This document shows positions 1-6,377 of a stretch of DNA of 7,479 nt, piece by piece. This DNA is from an uncultured Ignavibacteria bacterium (GTDB lineage: Bacteria > Bacteroidota > Ignavibacteria > Kapaibacteriales > UBA961): NCBI GenBank assembly GCA_937868245.1, contig CALMMI010000650.1:1-7479 (forward strand), given 5' to 3'. Every line of letters starts with the position of its first letter. Position 1 is the first letter of the stretch. Made by a program: the position numbers and the translations under genes. The notes under the pieces are model-generated. The model worked only from the letters and a program-made list of their open reading frames with translations. It made no database searches and was not told where the DNA came from.

Positions 1-487
1 TAGAGGCTAACAACCACGAAGCAGTATCTTGTACGAACGGAAGACCTTCCAAATACTTGAACCATATCAAAAGCAACACATACACGATAAATGCCATTTG
101 CAAAAAGGTTTTTACCTTTGCATTACGAGAGGTTACGATTGACCTGTTTAACGAATCGGCATACACCCTAAGAAGCGTTGTGCCTATATCACGGGCAATA
201 ACTATAAATACCATCCAAAACGGAAAAATCTCGATTACAGCTAAAGCAACAAATGCCGTAGCTGTAAAAACTTTGTCAGCCAGGGGGTCAAAAAAAGCAC
301 CGAACGCCGAAACTTCTTTCCGTCTGCGGGCAAGCCAACCGTCGAAATAATCCGTAAGTGCACCCAAAATAAATACAATCACTGCAATGCGAACTGTCCC
401 TTCATCTTGCGAACAGATAAGCACAAAAAACAGGGGAGCAAGCAAAACCCTTAGAAAACTTATAAGATTGGGTAGAGAATAATTCAC
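1..487 (-). CDS. pgsA: CDP-diacylglycerol--glycerol-3-phosphate 3-phosphatidyltransferase, 3' end cut by window edge
   Basis: This is the N-terminal 162 residues of an integral membrane CDP-alcohol phosphatidyltransferase. The family transfers a phosphatidyl group from CDP-diacylglycerol to glycerol-3-phosphate, the committed step to phosphatidylglycerol, in the inner membrane. The family signature is complete: D46-x2-D49-G50-x2-A53-R54-x8-G63-x3-D67-x3-D71, whose aspartates bind the metal and CDP group. Hydrophobic membrane segments lie at about residues 8-24, 33-45, 75-105 and 130-145. The N-terminus (NYSLPNLISFLRVLLAP) matches the usual PgsA start. The chosen start is a GTG at 487-485; an in-frame stop lies only six codons upstream and no ATG is available. 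No clear Shine-Dalgarno site precedes it. Family members are usually about 180-200 aa, so only the last few dozen residues are missing. A related CDP-alcohol transferase with another acceptor is possible but less likely. Confidence 0.9.
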   Translation of the reverse strand, partial: MNYSLPNLISFLRVLLAPLFFVLICSQDEGTVRIAVIVFILGALTDYFDGWLARRRKEVSAFGAFFDPLADKVFTATAFVALAVIEIFPFWMVFIVIARDIGTTLLRVYADSLNRSIVTSRNAKVKTFLQMAFIVYVLLLIWFKYLEGLPFVQDTASWLLAS

Positions 488-531
488 AGATTGAATGTGC
501 GTTTACAAGCTAAAAAGAAATATCTTTGATA

Positions 532-537
532 ATTATA
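532..537 (-). promoter_or_regulatory. Candidate -10 box for pgsA
   Basis: A perfect TATAAT on the minus strand lies about 45 bases upstream of the pgsA GTG, at a sensible distance for a short leader. No convincing -35 element sits 16-18 bases upstream. A second TATAAT occurs on the same strand at 583-588, also without a good -35. The spacer is AT-rich, so chance matches are likely. Confidence 0.3.
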
Positions 538-634
538 TAGCAAATATCATGCAAAATAAGCATTCTTCGTGTGTCGATAATCATTATAAACAGTTTGTTC
601 TGCTTTTGATATTTACGTAAATTGCTTTACAGGT

Positions 635-674
635 CAATTGAAAACAATTATGTATCAAAACAATTGTATTTTTG
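635..674 (+). promoter_or_regulatory. Candidate promoter/operator of the AbiE-like pair
   Basis: The sequence TATTTTTG at 667-674 fits the Bacteroidota -7 consensus TAnnTTTG and would give a leader of about 40 bases before the ATG at 723. Just upstream are two direct copies of AAAACAATT (641-649 and 657-665), exactly 16 bases apart, and two copies of the palindrome CAATTG (635-640 and 661-666). A -33 TTG at 638-640 exists, but its 26-base spacing is longer than the usual range. Repeats packed against a promoter suggest an autoregulatory operator, as expected for a toxin-antitoxin locus. This reading is inference. Confidence 0.35.
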
Positions 675-722
675 TACACATTAATCAAAACAGCATTTCA
701 ATATACCCGTCTATTAACTTCT

Positions 723-1013
723 ATGGACACACTTTTACGTCAATCTTTGTTTTGGGATTGCAATCTGGAAACGTTAGATATTGAAAAGCATAAGAGACAA
801 ATCATAGTAAGAGTATTAGAGCGCGGTACACTGGATGATTGGCAGACAATCAAAGAGCTTTATGGTAAGGAAACAATCCTGCAAGAAGCACTTCAAGCAC
901 GCTCACTTGATAAATATGCTCTTGCGTTTTGTTCGGGATATTTTGATGTTCCAAAGGAGAAATTCAGATGTTATTCCTTGATTCAGTACCAAAAAAAGCA
1001 CTGGAACTATTAA
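723..1013 (+). CDS. DUF6922-type small protein, putative antitoxin partner of the AbiEii-like toxin
   Basis: A 96-aa soluble protein. The pattern SLFWD (8-12), an acidic helix, RVLERGTLDDW (about 30-40), a run resembling YGKE..L.EAL.AR.LD (46-64), and FRCY..IQ...HWNY at the C-terminus matches, from memory, the small DUF6922 proteins found directly before AbiEii/AbiGii toxins. No enzymatic motif, signal peptide or obvious winged helix is visible, so an antitoxin role is inferred from gene order. The ATG at 723 is preferred over an in-frame TTG at 672, because the TTG lies inside the probable -7 promoter element and the extra 17 residues are outside the family pattern. The 3' end overlaps the toxin gene by 46 bases, so the two are surely co-transcribed and probably translationally coupled. 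Confidence 0.75.
   Translation: MDTLLRQSLFWDCNLETLDIEKHKRQIIVRVLERGTLDDWQTIKELYGKETILQEALQARSLDKYALAFCSGYFDVPKEKFRCYSLIQYQKKHWNY
953..960 (+). promoter_or_regulatory. Shine-Dalgarno site of the AbiEii-like toxin gene
   Basis: AAAGGAGA lies seven bases before the ATG at 968 and inside the coding sequence of the upstream partner. It is one of the best ribosome-binding sites in the window. It decides the start of the toxin gene in favour of the overlapping ATG rather than the internal Met at 1022. Confidence 0.7.
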
Positions 1014-1591
1014 TTCGGCTTATGAAAATACCTGCAGTGCATTCGTTTGCGCTTGCAGGAAGGACAGCACTTGCATTGCGGTTGGGACACCGTATTTCTG
1101 TAGATTTAGATCTTTTCTCTCCAGAATCTTTCGATTCAGAGCAACTGGCTGAAGAGATACAAAAGAGTGAGGCATTGTTTCAACTACGCACAATGCCCAA
1201 CACAATTAATGCGATTGCAGATGGTGTAAAAATTGATTGCATTGCCCATCGTTATAATCAACTTGCACCAATTGAAACTATTAACTACTACCGGCTCTAT
1301 TCAATCAAAGATATTGCAGCAATGAAGCTATCTGCAGTTGGTGGTAGAGGCGCAAGAAAAGATTTTTATGACATCGCTGCATTACTTTCAGTTATGACTC
1401 TATCAGAAATGATTGAGTGTTTTGTTCAGAAATACCCTAATGCAGATACTTTCCATACTATTCGTGCTTTATCCTATTTTGAAGACGCTGATGATGAGGA
1501 TGAAGTAATACTATGCTCTACTACCCCTAAAGCATTGAGAAACTGGCAGTCAGTCCAATCTATACTTTTGAATAACATCAAAAAGATATAA
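968..1591 (+). CDS. AbiEii/AbiGii-family nucleotidyltransferase toxin
   Basis: A 207-aa protein of the AbiEii/AbiGii nucleotidyltransferase family, the toxin half of type IV AbiE-like systems, which act in the cytoplasm and are linked to phage abortive infection or plasmid/genomic stability. The polymerase-beta-like core is visible: FALAGRTALALRLGHRISVD at 27-46, continuing to the carboxylate pair D46/D48 (DLDLF), a third carboxylate at D90 (VKIDCIAH), and the family block with K120, R127, K131, D132 and D135 (DIAAMKL...RKDFYDIAAL). Length is close to that of short members. The C-terminus is acidic at 172-179 (DDADDEDE-like). One oddity is Arg32 where the nucleotidyltransferase motif hG[GS] has Gly or Ser. 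The start overlaps the upstream gene and is backed by a strong ribosome-binding site. Substrate is unknown; an immunity role is inferred from the family. Confidence 0.85.
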   Translation: MLFLDSVPKKALELLIRLMKIPAVHSFALAGRTALALRLGHRISVDLDLFSPESFDSEQLAEEIQKSEALFQLRTMPNTINAIADGVKIDCIAHRYNQLAPIETINYYRLYSIKDIAAMKLSAVGGRGARKDFYDIAALLSVMTLSEMIECFVQKYPNADTFHTIRALSYFEDADDEDEVILCSTTPKALRNWQSVQSILLNNIKKI

Positions 1592-1623
1592 GAAAGGCAA
1601 CCTATCAAGGTTGCCTTTCTTAT
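1588..1623. terminator. Bidirectional intrinsic terminator between convergent genes
   Basis: A perfect 16-bp inverted repeat, ATAAGAAAGGCAACCT and its complement, encloses a four-base loop ATCA. The T-rich arm ends (CTTTCTTATT on plus, CTTTCTTATAT on minus) make it usable in both directions. It starts in the last bases of the toxin stop region and ends 24 bases before the stop codon of the convergent large gene, so one element can end both transcripts. Confidence 0.85.
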
Positions 1624-1647
1624 TGAATATTGGTTATGGACTAATTT

Positions 1648-4600
1648 CTACTTAGCCACAACTATCTGCTTTGTTACCGATGCACTACCGGTTGATAGTT
1701 TTAGATAATAAACACCCGAAGTTAAACCAAGCCCTCCTGTTTCTCCTGTAAGCCGGGTTGAATATGTTCCTGCATTCTTTGGTTCATGTACCAAGGTTGC
1801 TATTGTTCTCCCTATTTCATCTGTAAGTAGTAATTTTACGTTTGAGTTCTGTTTCAACGTGTACCAAATGATACTTGCGTCATTCACAACAGGGTTTGGT
1901 TGAATTGAAAGTTCCAAACCTGAGTTATTTGCATCAAATTCATCAACTTCTGTTGCAGTTTGTGTAGTAAAGCTTCGCGGAACTGAAAAACTGCTTGGTC
2001 CATTACCTGCTGCACTTGAAGCACGTATTTTCCAGTAGTATTTTGTTGCATTTAGCAGCCCTGAATATGAGTAGGATGTAACTGTAGAGCCGTTGTTTAC
2101 ATTTACAACAGTATCACTAAAATCACTTTTAGTAGAAATTTGGATTCTGTATGAACTTGCTCCGTCAACTGCATTCCATTCAATTGTTCCTGATATTGGT
2201 ATGCTTACCGCATTGTCTGCCGGCGAAAGCAAGGTTGGATTTGCAATCACCGTTAAAAATTTCCATGTTTCCGACCATGGTCCGGAATTTGAATTAGCGG
2301 TTGCACGGACCCTCCAATAATACTCCTTGTTGTTAACTAAACTTTGAAGGGTAACTTGAGATGTAGCAGAAGTTTTGGTAACAGGAGCAGTAAATGCGGC
2401 ATCTGTTGAATATTGAATTTCATAGCCTGTTGAACCAACAACTGTTTGCCATGCAATTGTTGCAGTAACAGGTTGCATCTTTGCATTATTAACAGGAGAA
2501 GAGAGTGTAGGGGCAGTCAGAGGATTCTGCACTGCAACTGTTGAAAATTGCCAAGCAGAACTCCATGCACTAACTCCGACAGTATTAACAGATTGCACAT
2601 GCCACCAATACACTTGGGCATTTGCCAGATTGGAAGAAACTTGCGAGGTACTTGTAAGCCCTGTAAGGTCAACTATAGGGGAAGCAAAGTCGGCTGATGA
2701 AGAAACTTGTAGATTATAGGTAACTGCCCCTGTAGCAGTACTCCACTGCAACAGCGGGTTTATTACAACATTTTTGGAATTATCCAACGGTAACGATAGC
2801 GTTGGAGATTGTGGTATTTGAACAGTACCCACTGTTTCAAATGACCACGATTGTGAATATGTACCGTCACCGTTTTCGTTTGAAGCTGCAACATGCCAGT
2901 AGTAAGCTGTACCACTAGATAGATTTGAAAAATCAACATGGTTAACGGTTAAAGAAGGGAAGTCCTGAGCAATCACAGAAAAGTCTGGTTTAGTAGAAAG
3001 TTGAGCATGATAGCCTGTTGCAGTAGGCACAGTATTCCATTCGAGTTGACCATCTTTAGCAAAACCTTTAACAGCATTTGCAGGAACAACATGTGCAGGG
3101 GCAGCAGGTATATTCTGACTTTTCCAAAATTGCAAGAGTGTACGGAGTGCTTCCGGTTTATTCTGTGGAATTGCACTTAAATGGGTGGTTGCATCATCAT
3201 TTGTTCCGTGGCATGATGCACAAACCCTAATTTCTCCGGCAGGGAAGGTTAGCCAGTATCGTTCACGAACCACAGCATTTCCGGCAGGGTCGGCAATAGC
3301 CCATGTAACTGCCCTGTGAGCAGGAATAATACTTGCCATCGAGCCGTCTGCACCAAGCTTAGTACTGCCTTGTGGTGCACCTGCATCGGGTGGGTTTACC
3401 ACACTTGGTTCATGCATCCGCTGTGCAAGAACACGACGCCCGGCTTCAGGAGTAGCGGAAGCGGTTGTTTTTCCAGTTCCACGGATTTGATCACCTTGAT
3501 ACATGCTAAAATGCGCAATATCATACACTTTTCCCGTAGAATTGGGAGTTTGCTTTGTTGTACCTGCAATTCTTAAAAAAAAAGGCTGTTGATGGTCGGT
3601 GTTATCTCGGTGTGTTACATCACGGCTTATTATAAGCGCAAGATTGTTTTTTTTAAGATAGTTTCTAAATTTAGTCTCATCTACATTCTCTTCGGTAAAT
3701 ACACTTTTTTCAATGGAAGGAATTGTGCTTAAACGGCGGTTGGGTTTGGTTCTGGCAACCACTTCCTGTGGGTACATTTCCCATAGAGCCCCGTTATAAT
3801 TAACTTGTCCGGTCGGTGTCCACCAACTGACACTTTTGGTAATACCACTTGTTAGCATTAGATCAGGTACATAATAGTTCCCGCTTTTTTTCAATGTTTT
3901 TATTCTGAAATCATACTTTGAAATTGGGTTGCTTTGTGAACCCACATTTTGATCCGTATAAGTATAAGCTGAATGTGAGCTAAGTAATTTATTATCGGTT
4001 GTGCTGATAGGATTACGGTACAACCCCGAATGTGCAGCAGGTGGATTATTAGGAGGACGGGTAATATTTGCAGTTGAACGGTCGGTAAGGTATGTAACTG
4101 TCATCTGATTGGGATCGAGATTTGGTTGTGCCATTAAGGTACATATCTGCCCGGCAGCGTGTGCTCCGTTTTGTTCACAATCAACAAAGAAATATTTACC
4201 CGGTATATTCGGGTCTTCTCTCACCTGCATCAAGTTCTGTATTATGTTTTGATTGGCTCTTCCGGATGTTGCATACTGCATATTGACAACATTCGGGTCG
4301 TCATTAATATTTCTTCCGATTGCAAACCGCAACTCGTGACGTCCTATATGGTTAATGCTTTCCAGCTGCGAGCCGTCTTCATTCATTTGCCAGGGAAGGA
4401 AGATATTAAACTCCATGCCGACCATATTTGTACCGTTCAGCAAATCGGGACGCTGCCCCTGTGGCTCAGGAAATATTTCAGTTCTGTCGTTGAATAATTG
4501 TTGTGCTGATGCTGATTCATCTGAATAATTGAATGTACCGCGGTTTGTTTTACCATTGAAATCACCGTCAGCAATACCATCCCGTTGCAAGTGATCCCAT

Positions 4601-5301
4601 CGTGATGTAAGTACACGACCGTAACTGTCGAGGAACGGGGTAAAATCACCTGAAGGATTGTGATCCATCATAAACAAGTCACCCGATACTGGGTCTAAAC
4701 TCCACAATCCAGTTACTGTCGCTTCCAATTTATATTCGTCTAGCTGGGGATAAAGATGTGCTGCTCCGTTTCGGGGTCTGTCGGAGGTAAATATTATTCT
4801 TTCGTCTGTACCGTAAATCGGACTCACATTATTGAAATTTGCAGGTTGATTCGGCACTTTAGTAATAACAGGAGTCTGTCCGGCAAGGATTCGGGTGATT
4901 TCATAAATCTGCCAGTAATATTGCGTGTTATCTGTTTGTGAGGAAGATGAACCAACTACCATACTGAATATTGCCTTTGTACCGCTCCAATGTACTGTAG
5001 GCTCGCGGACAGCGATAGAATTAGTTCCTTGAGCACCGGAGTTTCCATATCCTGCCACCTGAGTAAGGTTTTTGAACGAACCGTCGGAATAACGAATCAT
5101 CAAATCACCGCCCCGAGGTGCTGAAAATGTAGCACCGCTATGATTCGAAAACACGGAAGCTACTGCCAGGGAGTCGGAAACAATAGGAACTTGCGTAACA
5201 AAAAGTATTGGATTTTGTGGCAGTTGTGCAAAAACGGATGCTCCGCATCCAAATACTATTGCAAGCAAAATCATTTTGCTGAAAATAGTCCGAATAGTCA
5301 T
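1648..5301 (-). CDS. Secreted hydrazine-synthase-alpha-like beta-propeller protein with one heme c, FN3 repeats and T9SS sorting domain
   Basis: A 1217-aa exported protein. Residues 1-25 are a Sec signal peptide with probable cleavage at VFA|Q. Residues about 27-600 resemble the TolB-like propeller/middle region of the hydrazine synthase alpha-subunit family: PILFVTQVP (31-39), APRGGDL (61-67), VITKVPNQP (145-153), SPIYGTDERIIFTSDRPR (160-177), RWDHLQRD (234-241). A cytochrome-like segment at about 600-730 carries a single heme c motif C694-A-S-C697-H698 after FPAGEIRV. Four FN3-like repeats follow at about 733-826, 829-922, 927-1018 and 1021-1114, each with a Y[YW]W[HRK][VI] strand. Residues 1129-1217 are a type A T9SS sorting domain (PNPVVNDASI, DEIGR, SGVYYLKL, basic end). 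The ribosome-binding site AGAGGA lies six bases before ATG. It is not a true hydrazine synthase: the second bis-His heme domain and beta/gamma subunits are not seen. Reaction unknown; a surface redox or binding role is inferred. Confidence 0.85.
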   Translation of the reverse strand: MTIRTIFSKMILLAIVFGCGASVFAQLPQNPILFVTQVPIVSDSLAVASVFSNHSGATFSAPRGGDLMIRYSDGSFKNLTQVAGYGNSGAQGTNSIAVREPTVHWSGTKAIFSMVVGSSSSQTDNTQYYWQIYEITRILAGQTPVITKVPNQPANFNNVSPIYGTDERIIFTSDRPRNGAAHLYPQLDEYKLEATVTGLWSLDPVSGDLFMMDHNPSGDFTPFLDSYGRVLTSRWDHLQRDGIADGDFNGKTNRGTFNYSDESASAQQLFNDRTEIFPEPQGQRPDLLNGTNMVGMEFNIFLPWQMNEDGSQLESINHIGRHELRFAIGRNINDDPNVVNMQYATSGRANQNIIQNLMQVREDPNIPGKYFFVDCEQNGAHAAGQICTLMAQPNLDPNQMTVTYLTDRSTANITRPPNNPPAAHSGLYRNPISTTDNKLLSSHSAYTYTDQNVGSQSNPISKYDFRIKTLKKSGNYYVPDLMLTSGITKSVSWWTPTGQVNYNGALWEMYPQEVVARTKPNRRLSTIPSIEKSVFTEENVDETKFRNYLKKNNLALIISRDVTHRDNTDHQQPFFLRIAGTTKQTPNSTGKVYDIAHFSMYQGDQIRGTGKTTASATPEAGRRVLAQRMHEPSVVNPPDAGAPQGSTKLGADGSMASIIPAHRAVTWAIADPAGNAVVRERYWLTFPAGEIRVCASCHGTNDDATTHLSAIPQNKPEALRTLLQFWKSQNIPAAPAHVVPANAVKGFAKDGQLEWNTVPTATGYHAQLSTKPDFSVIAQDFPSLTVNHVDFSNLSSGTAYYWHVAASNENGDGTYSQSWSFETVGTVQIPQSPTLSLPLDNSKNVVINPLLQWSTATGAVTYNLQVSSSADFASPIVDLTGLTSTSQVSSNLANAQVYWWHVQSVNTVGVSAWSSAWQFSTVAVQNPLTAPTLSSPVNNAKMQPVTATIAWQTVVGSTGYEIQYSTDAAFTAPVTKTSATSQVTLQSLVNNKEYYWRVRATANSNSGPWSETWKFLTVIANPTLLSPADNAVSIPISGTIEWNAVDGASSYRIQISTKSDFSDTVVNVNNGSTVTSYSYSGLLNATKYYWKIRASSAAGNGPSSFSVPRSFTTQTATEVDEFDANNSGLELSIQPNPVVNDASIIWYTLKQNSNVKLLLTDEIGRTIATLVHEPKNAGTYSTRLTGETGGLGLTSGVYYLKLSTGSASVTKQIVVAK
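1960..3105 (-). repeat. Four tandem fibronectin type III-like domain repeats
   Basis: Residues 733-1114 of the large secreted protein fall into four units of about 90-95 aa. Each has a proline-led start (for example SPTLSLPLDN, APTLSSPVNN, NPTLLSPADN), an L-x-W or I-x-W strand, a Y-x-x-Q[LVIY]S strand followed by DF or AF, and a conserved YYWxVxA-type strand before a W/S-F-x-T end. The units are clearly diverged from each other at protein level. They probably act as spacers or carbohydrate/surface-binding modules between the heme domain and the T9SS tail. Confidence 0.75.
3208..3222 (-). other. c-type heme attachment motif CASCH
   Basis: The codons TGT GCA TCA TGC CAC encode C694-A-S-C697-H698, the only CxxCH in the protein and in the window. 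The flanking FPAGEIRV...GTND context matches the cytochrome-like segment of the hydrazine-synthase-alpha-like family. Covalent heme attachment would need a cytochrome c maturation system in the periplasm, which is not encoded here. Confidence 0.8.
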
Positions 5302-5455
5302 GATAGATCCTCTATATTGTTGAAAAATGCTGTAGTCCTATAGCAGATGTTTTTCTACTGCAAAGGCAAGAATCTAAGCAACCGGAAATAGTTACATCTA
5401 ATTTATATCGGGTAATTATGTTGTAATTCTATAGAAGAATCATCATTAAAAAGTT

Positions 5456-5484
5456 AAAATATAGTTAAGAATCACTGAAATCAA
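5456..5484 (-). promoter_or_regulatory. Candidate promoter of the heme-propeller gene
   Basis: On the minus strand TTGATT (5484-5479) and TATTTT (5461-5456) are separated by exactly 17 bases, each matching four of six positions of the sigma70 consensus. Transcription from here would leave a leader of about 150 bases before the ATG at 5301. The AT-rich background makes a chance match quite possible. Confidence 0.35.
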
Positions 5485-5562
5485 TTAGTAAAATTTGTGT
5501 AAATTGCATTGAAAAGTAACGCACAGCGAATATATCCACTTTCTTGTGATGTTAACTTTTAT

Positions 5563-5574
5563 AAGTGTACACTT
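5563..5574. repeat. 12-bp perfect palindrome, possible operator
   Basis: AAGTGTACACTT is a perfect inverted repeat without a loop. It lies about 80 bases before yebC and 5-16 bases before the TTGAAA element, flanked on both sides by TTAACTT. A dimeric regulator site is possible. No regulator gene in the window is an obvious partner. Confidence 0.35.
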
Positions 5575-5654
5575 TAACTTGAAAAATTTTCATTTTTATT
5601 GTACCTAAAATAAAAGACTTAAAAAGAATTGTTCATATCTAAACAGGAATTTTC

Positions 5655-6362
5655 ATGGGAAGAGCGTTTGAGCTTAGAAGAGGCAGAAAAGAAAAACGAT
5701 GGGGGAAAATGTCGAAAGCATTTACCCGATTAGGAAAAGAAATAGCAATTTCAGTTAAAATTGGCGGTGGTGATCCTGCGGGTAATCCTCGTTTGCGTGT
5801 AGCTATCCAAAATGCCAAGGGTGTGAATATGCCTAAAGACAGGATAGAAGCGGCAATCAAAAGAGCTTCTTCGCGCGATGAAAAGGATTGTCAAGAAATT
5901 GTATATGAGGGGTATGCACCCAACGGCATAGCAATCGTGATGGAATGCGCTACCGATAATCCAACAAGGACAGTTGCAAATATTCGCCACTACTTAACAA
6001 AAGTAGGGGGAAGTTTGGCTACAGCAGGCTCGTTGGATTTCCTTTTTGAACGTCAGGGGGTATTTGTAATGAATGCTGAGGGAATCAATCTGGAGGATCT
6101 TGAACTGGAATTGATTGATTTTGGAGCCGAGGAAATCGCACAGGATGAGGATGAAATTCTTGTCTATACTTCATTTCAGGATTTTATTGGAATGCAACGA
6201 GCACTTGAAGAGCGTGGAATTGCAGTAACAAGTGCAGATGTACAAAGAATACCAACAAATACTGTGGAATTAACCGATGAACAGGCAGATGTTGTGAATG
6301 CCCTCATAGAAAAAATAGAAGAGGATGAAGATGTACAAGCTGTATTTCATAATATGAAGTAA
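5655..6362 (+). CDS. yebC: YebC/PmpR (TACO1) family regulatory protein
   Basis: A 235-aa cytoplasmic protein covering the full YebC family length. It has the basic N-terminal domain (MGRAFELRRGRKEKRW, 1-16, then KAFTRLGKEI), the conserved NPRLRVAIQNAKGVNMPKD (44-62), YEGYAPNG (84-91), the CATDNPTRTVANIRHYLTK stretch (98-116), GSLDFLFERQGVF (125-137), and an acidic C-terminal helix LTDEQADVVNALIEKIEED (206-224). The family was first described as DNA-binding transcription regulators; more recent work assigns members, with mitochondrial TACO1, to translation through relief of ribosome stalling at proline-rich stretches. Which applies here cannot be read from sequence. The MGRAFE start is the Bacteroidota-type N-terminus rather than the AGHSKW form of E. 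coli. The ATG is preceded by AGGAA at five bases. The acetyltransferase gene follows after 15 bases, probably in one operon. Confidence 0.95.
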   Translation: MGRAFELRRGRKEKRWGKMSKAFTRLGKEIAISVKIGGGDPAGNPRLRVAIQNAKGVNMPKDRIEAAIKRASSRDEKDCQEIVYEGYAPNGIAIVMECATDNPTRTVANIRHYLTKVGGSLATAGSLDFLFERQGVFVMNAEGINLEDLELELIDFGAEEIAQDEDEILVYTSFQDFIGMQRALEERGIAVTSADVQRIPTNTVELTDEQADVVNALIEKIEEDEDVQAVFHNMK

Positions 6363-6377
6363 AAGGTTGTCCAACGT

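Larger units (their letters stand above)
5302..5654. promoter_or_regulatory. Divergent intergenic region between the heme-propeller gene and yebC
   Basis: This 353-base, very AT-rich stretch has no credible gene. It must hold the promoters of two divergent genes. It contains a sigma70-like candidate for the minus-strand gene (5456-5484), a 12-bp palindrome at 5563-5574, and two TTAACTT copies at 5552-5558 and 5575-5581 that flank this palindrome. It also holds TTGAAA (5579-5584) followed by TAAAAT (5606-5611) on the plus strand; their 21-base spacing is too long for a classical sigma70 promoter but could fit a Bacteroidota-type one. yebC has AGGAA at 5645-5649 as its ribosome-binding site. 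Confidence 0.6.

Noticed and set aside
57..350. Plus-strand open frame of 97 aa
   Set aside because: It lies antisense to pgsA, whose catalytic motif is complete on the other strand; the translated product has no recognisable family.
672..722. TTG start at 672 for the DUF6922-type gene
   Set aside because: The TTG is part of the TATTTTTG promoter-like element, lacks a ribosome-binding site, and the added residues fall outside the family pattern; the ATG at 723 fits better.
2093..4941. Several open frames of 60-110 aa on either strand within the large secreted gene
   Set aside because: They are shadows of a continuous 1217-codon frame with strong domain signatures and have no credible starts or families.
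5245..5247. Lipobox-like Cys19 (VFGC) in the signal peptide of the large protein
   Set aside because: Phe at the -2 position is a poor lipobox, a normal SPI site VFA|Q follows at residue 25, and T9SS cargo usually uses SPI.
1648..5301. Annotation as true hydrazine synthase alpha subunit of an anammox bacterium
   Set aside because: Only one heme motif is present, the second heme domain is replaced by FN3 repeats and a T9SS tail, and beta/gamma subunits are not adjacent.
5302..5400. Structured leader or riboswitch before the large secreted gene
   Set aside because: The only inverted repeats seen (for example AGATGT/ACATCT 43 bases apart and short GCAG/CTGC arms) are too weak and match no riboswitch class I know.
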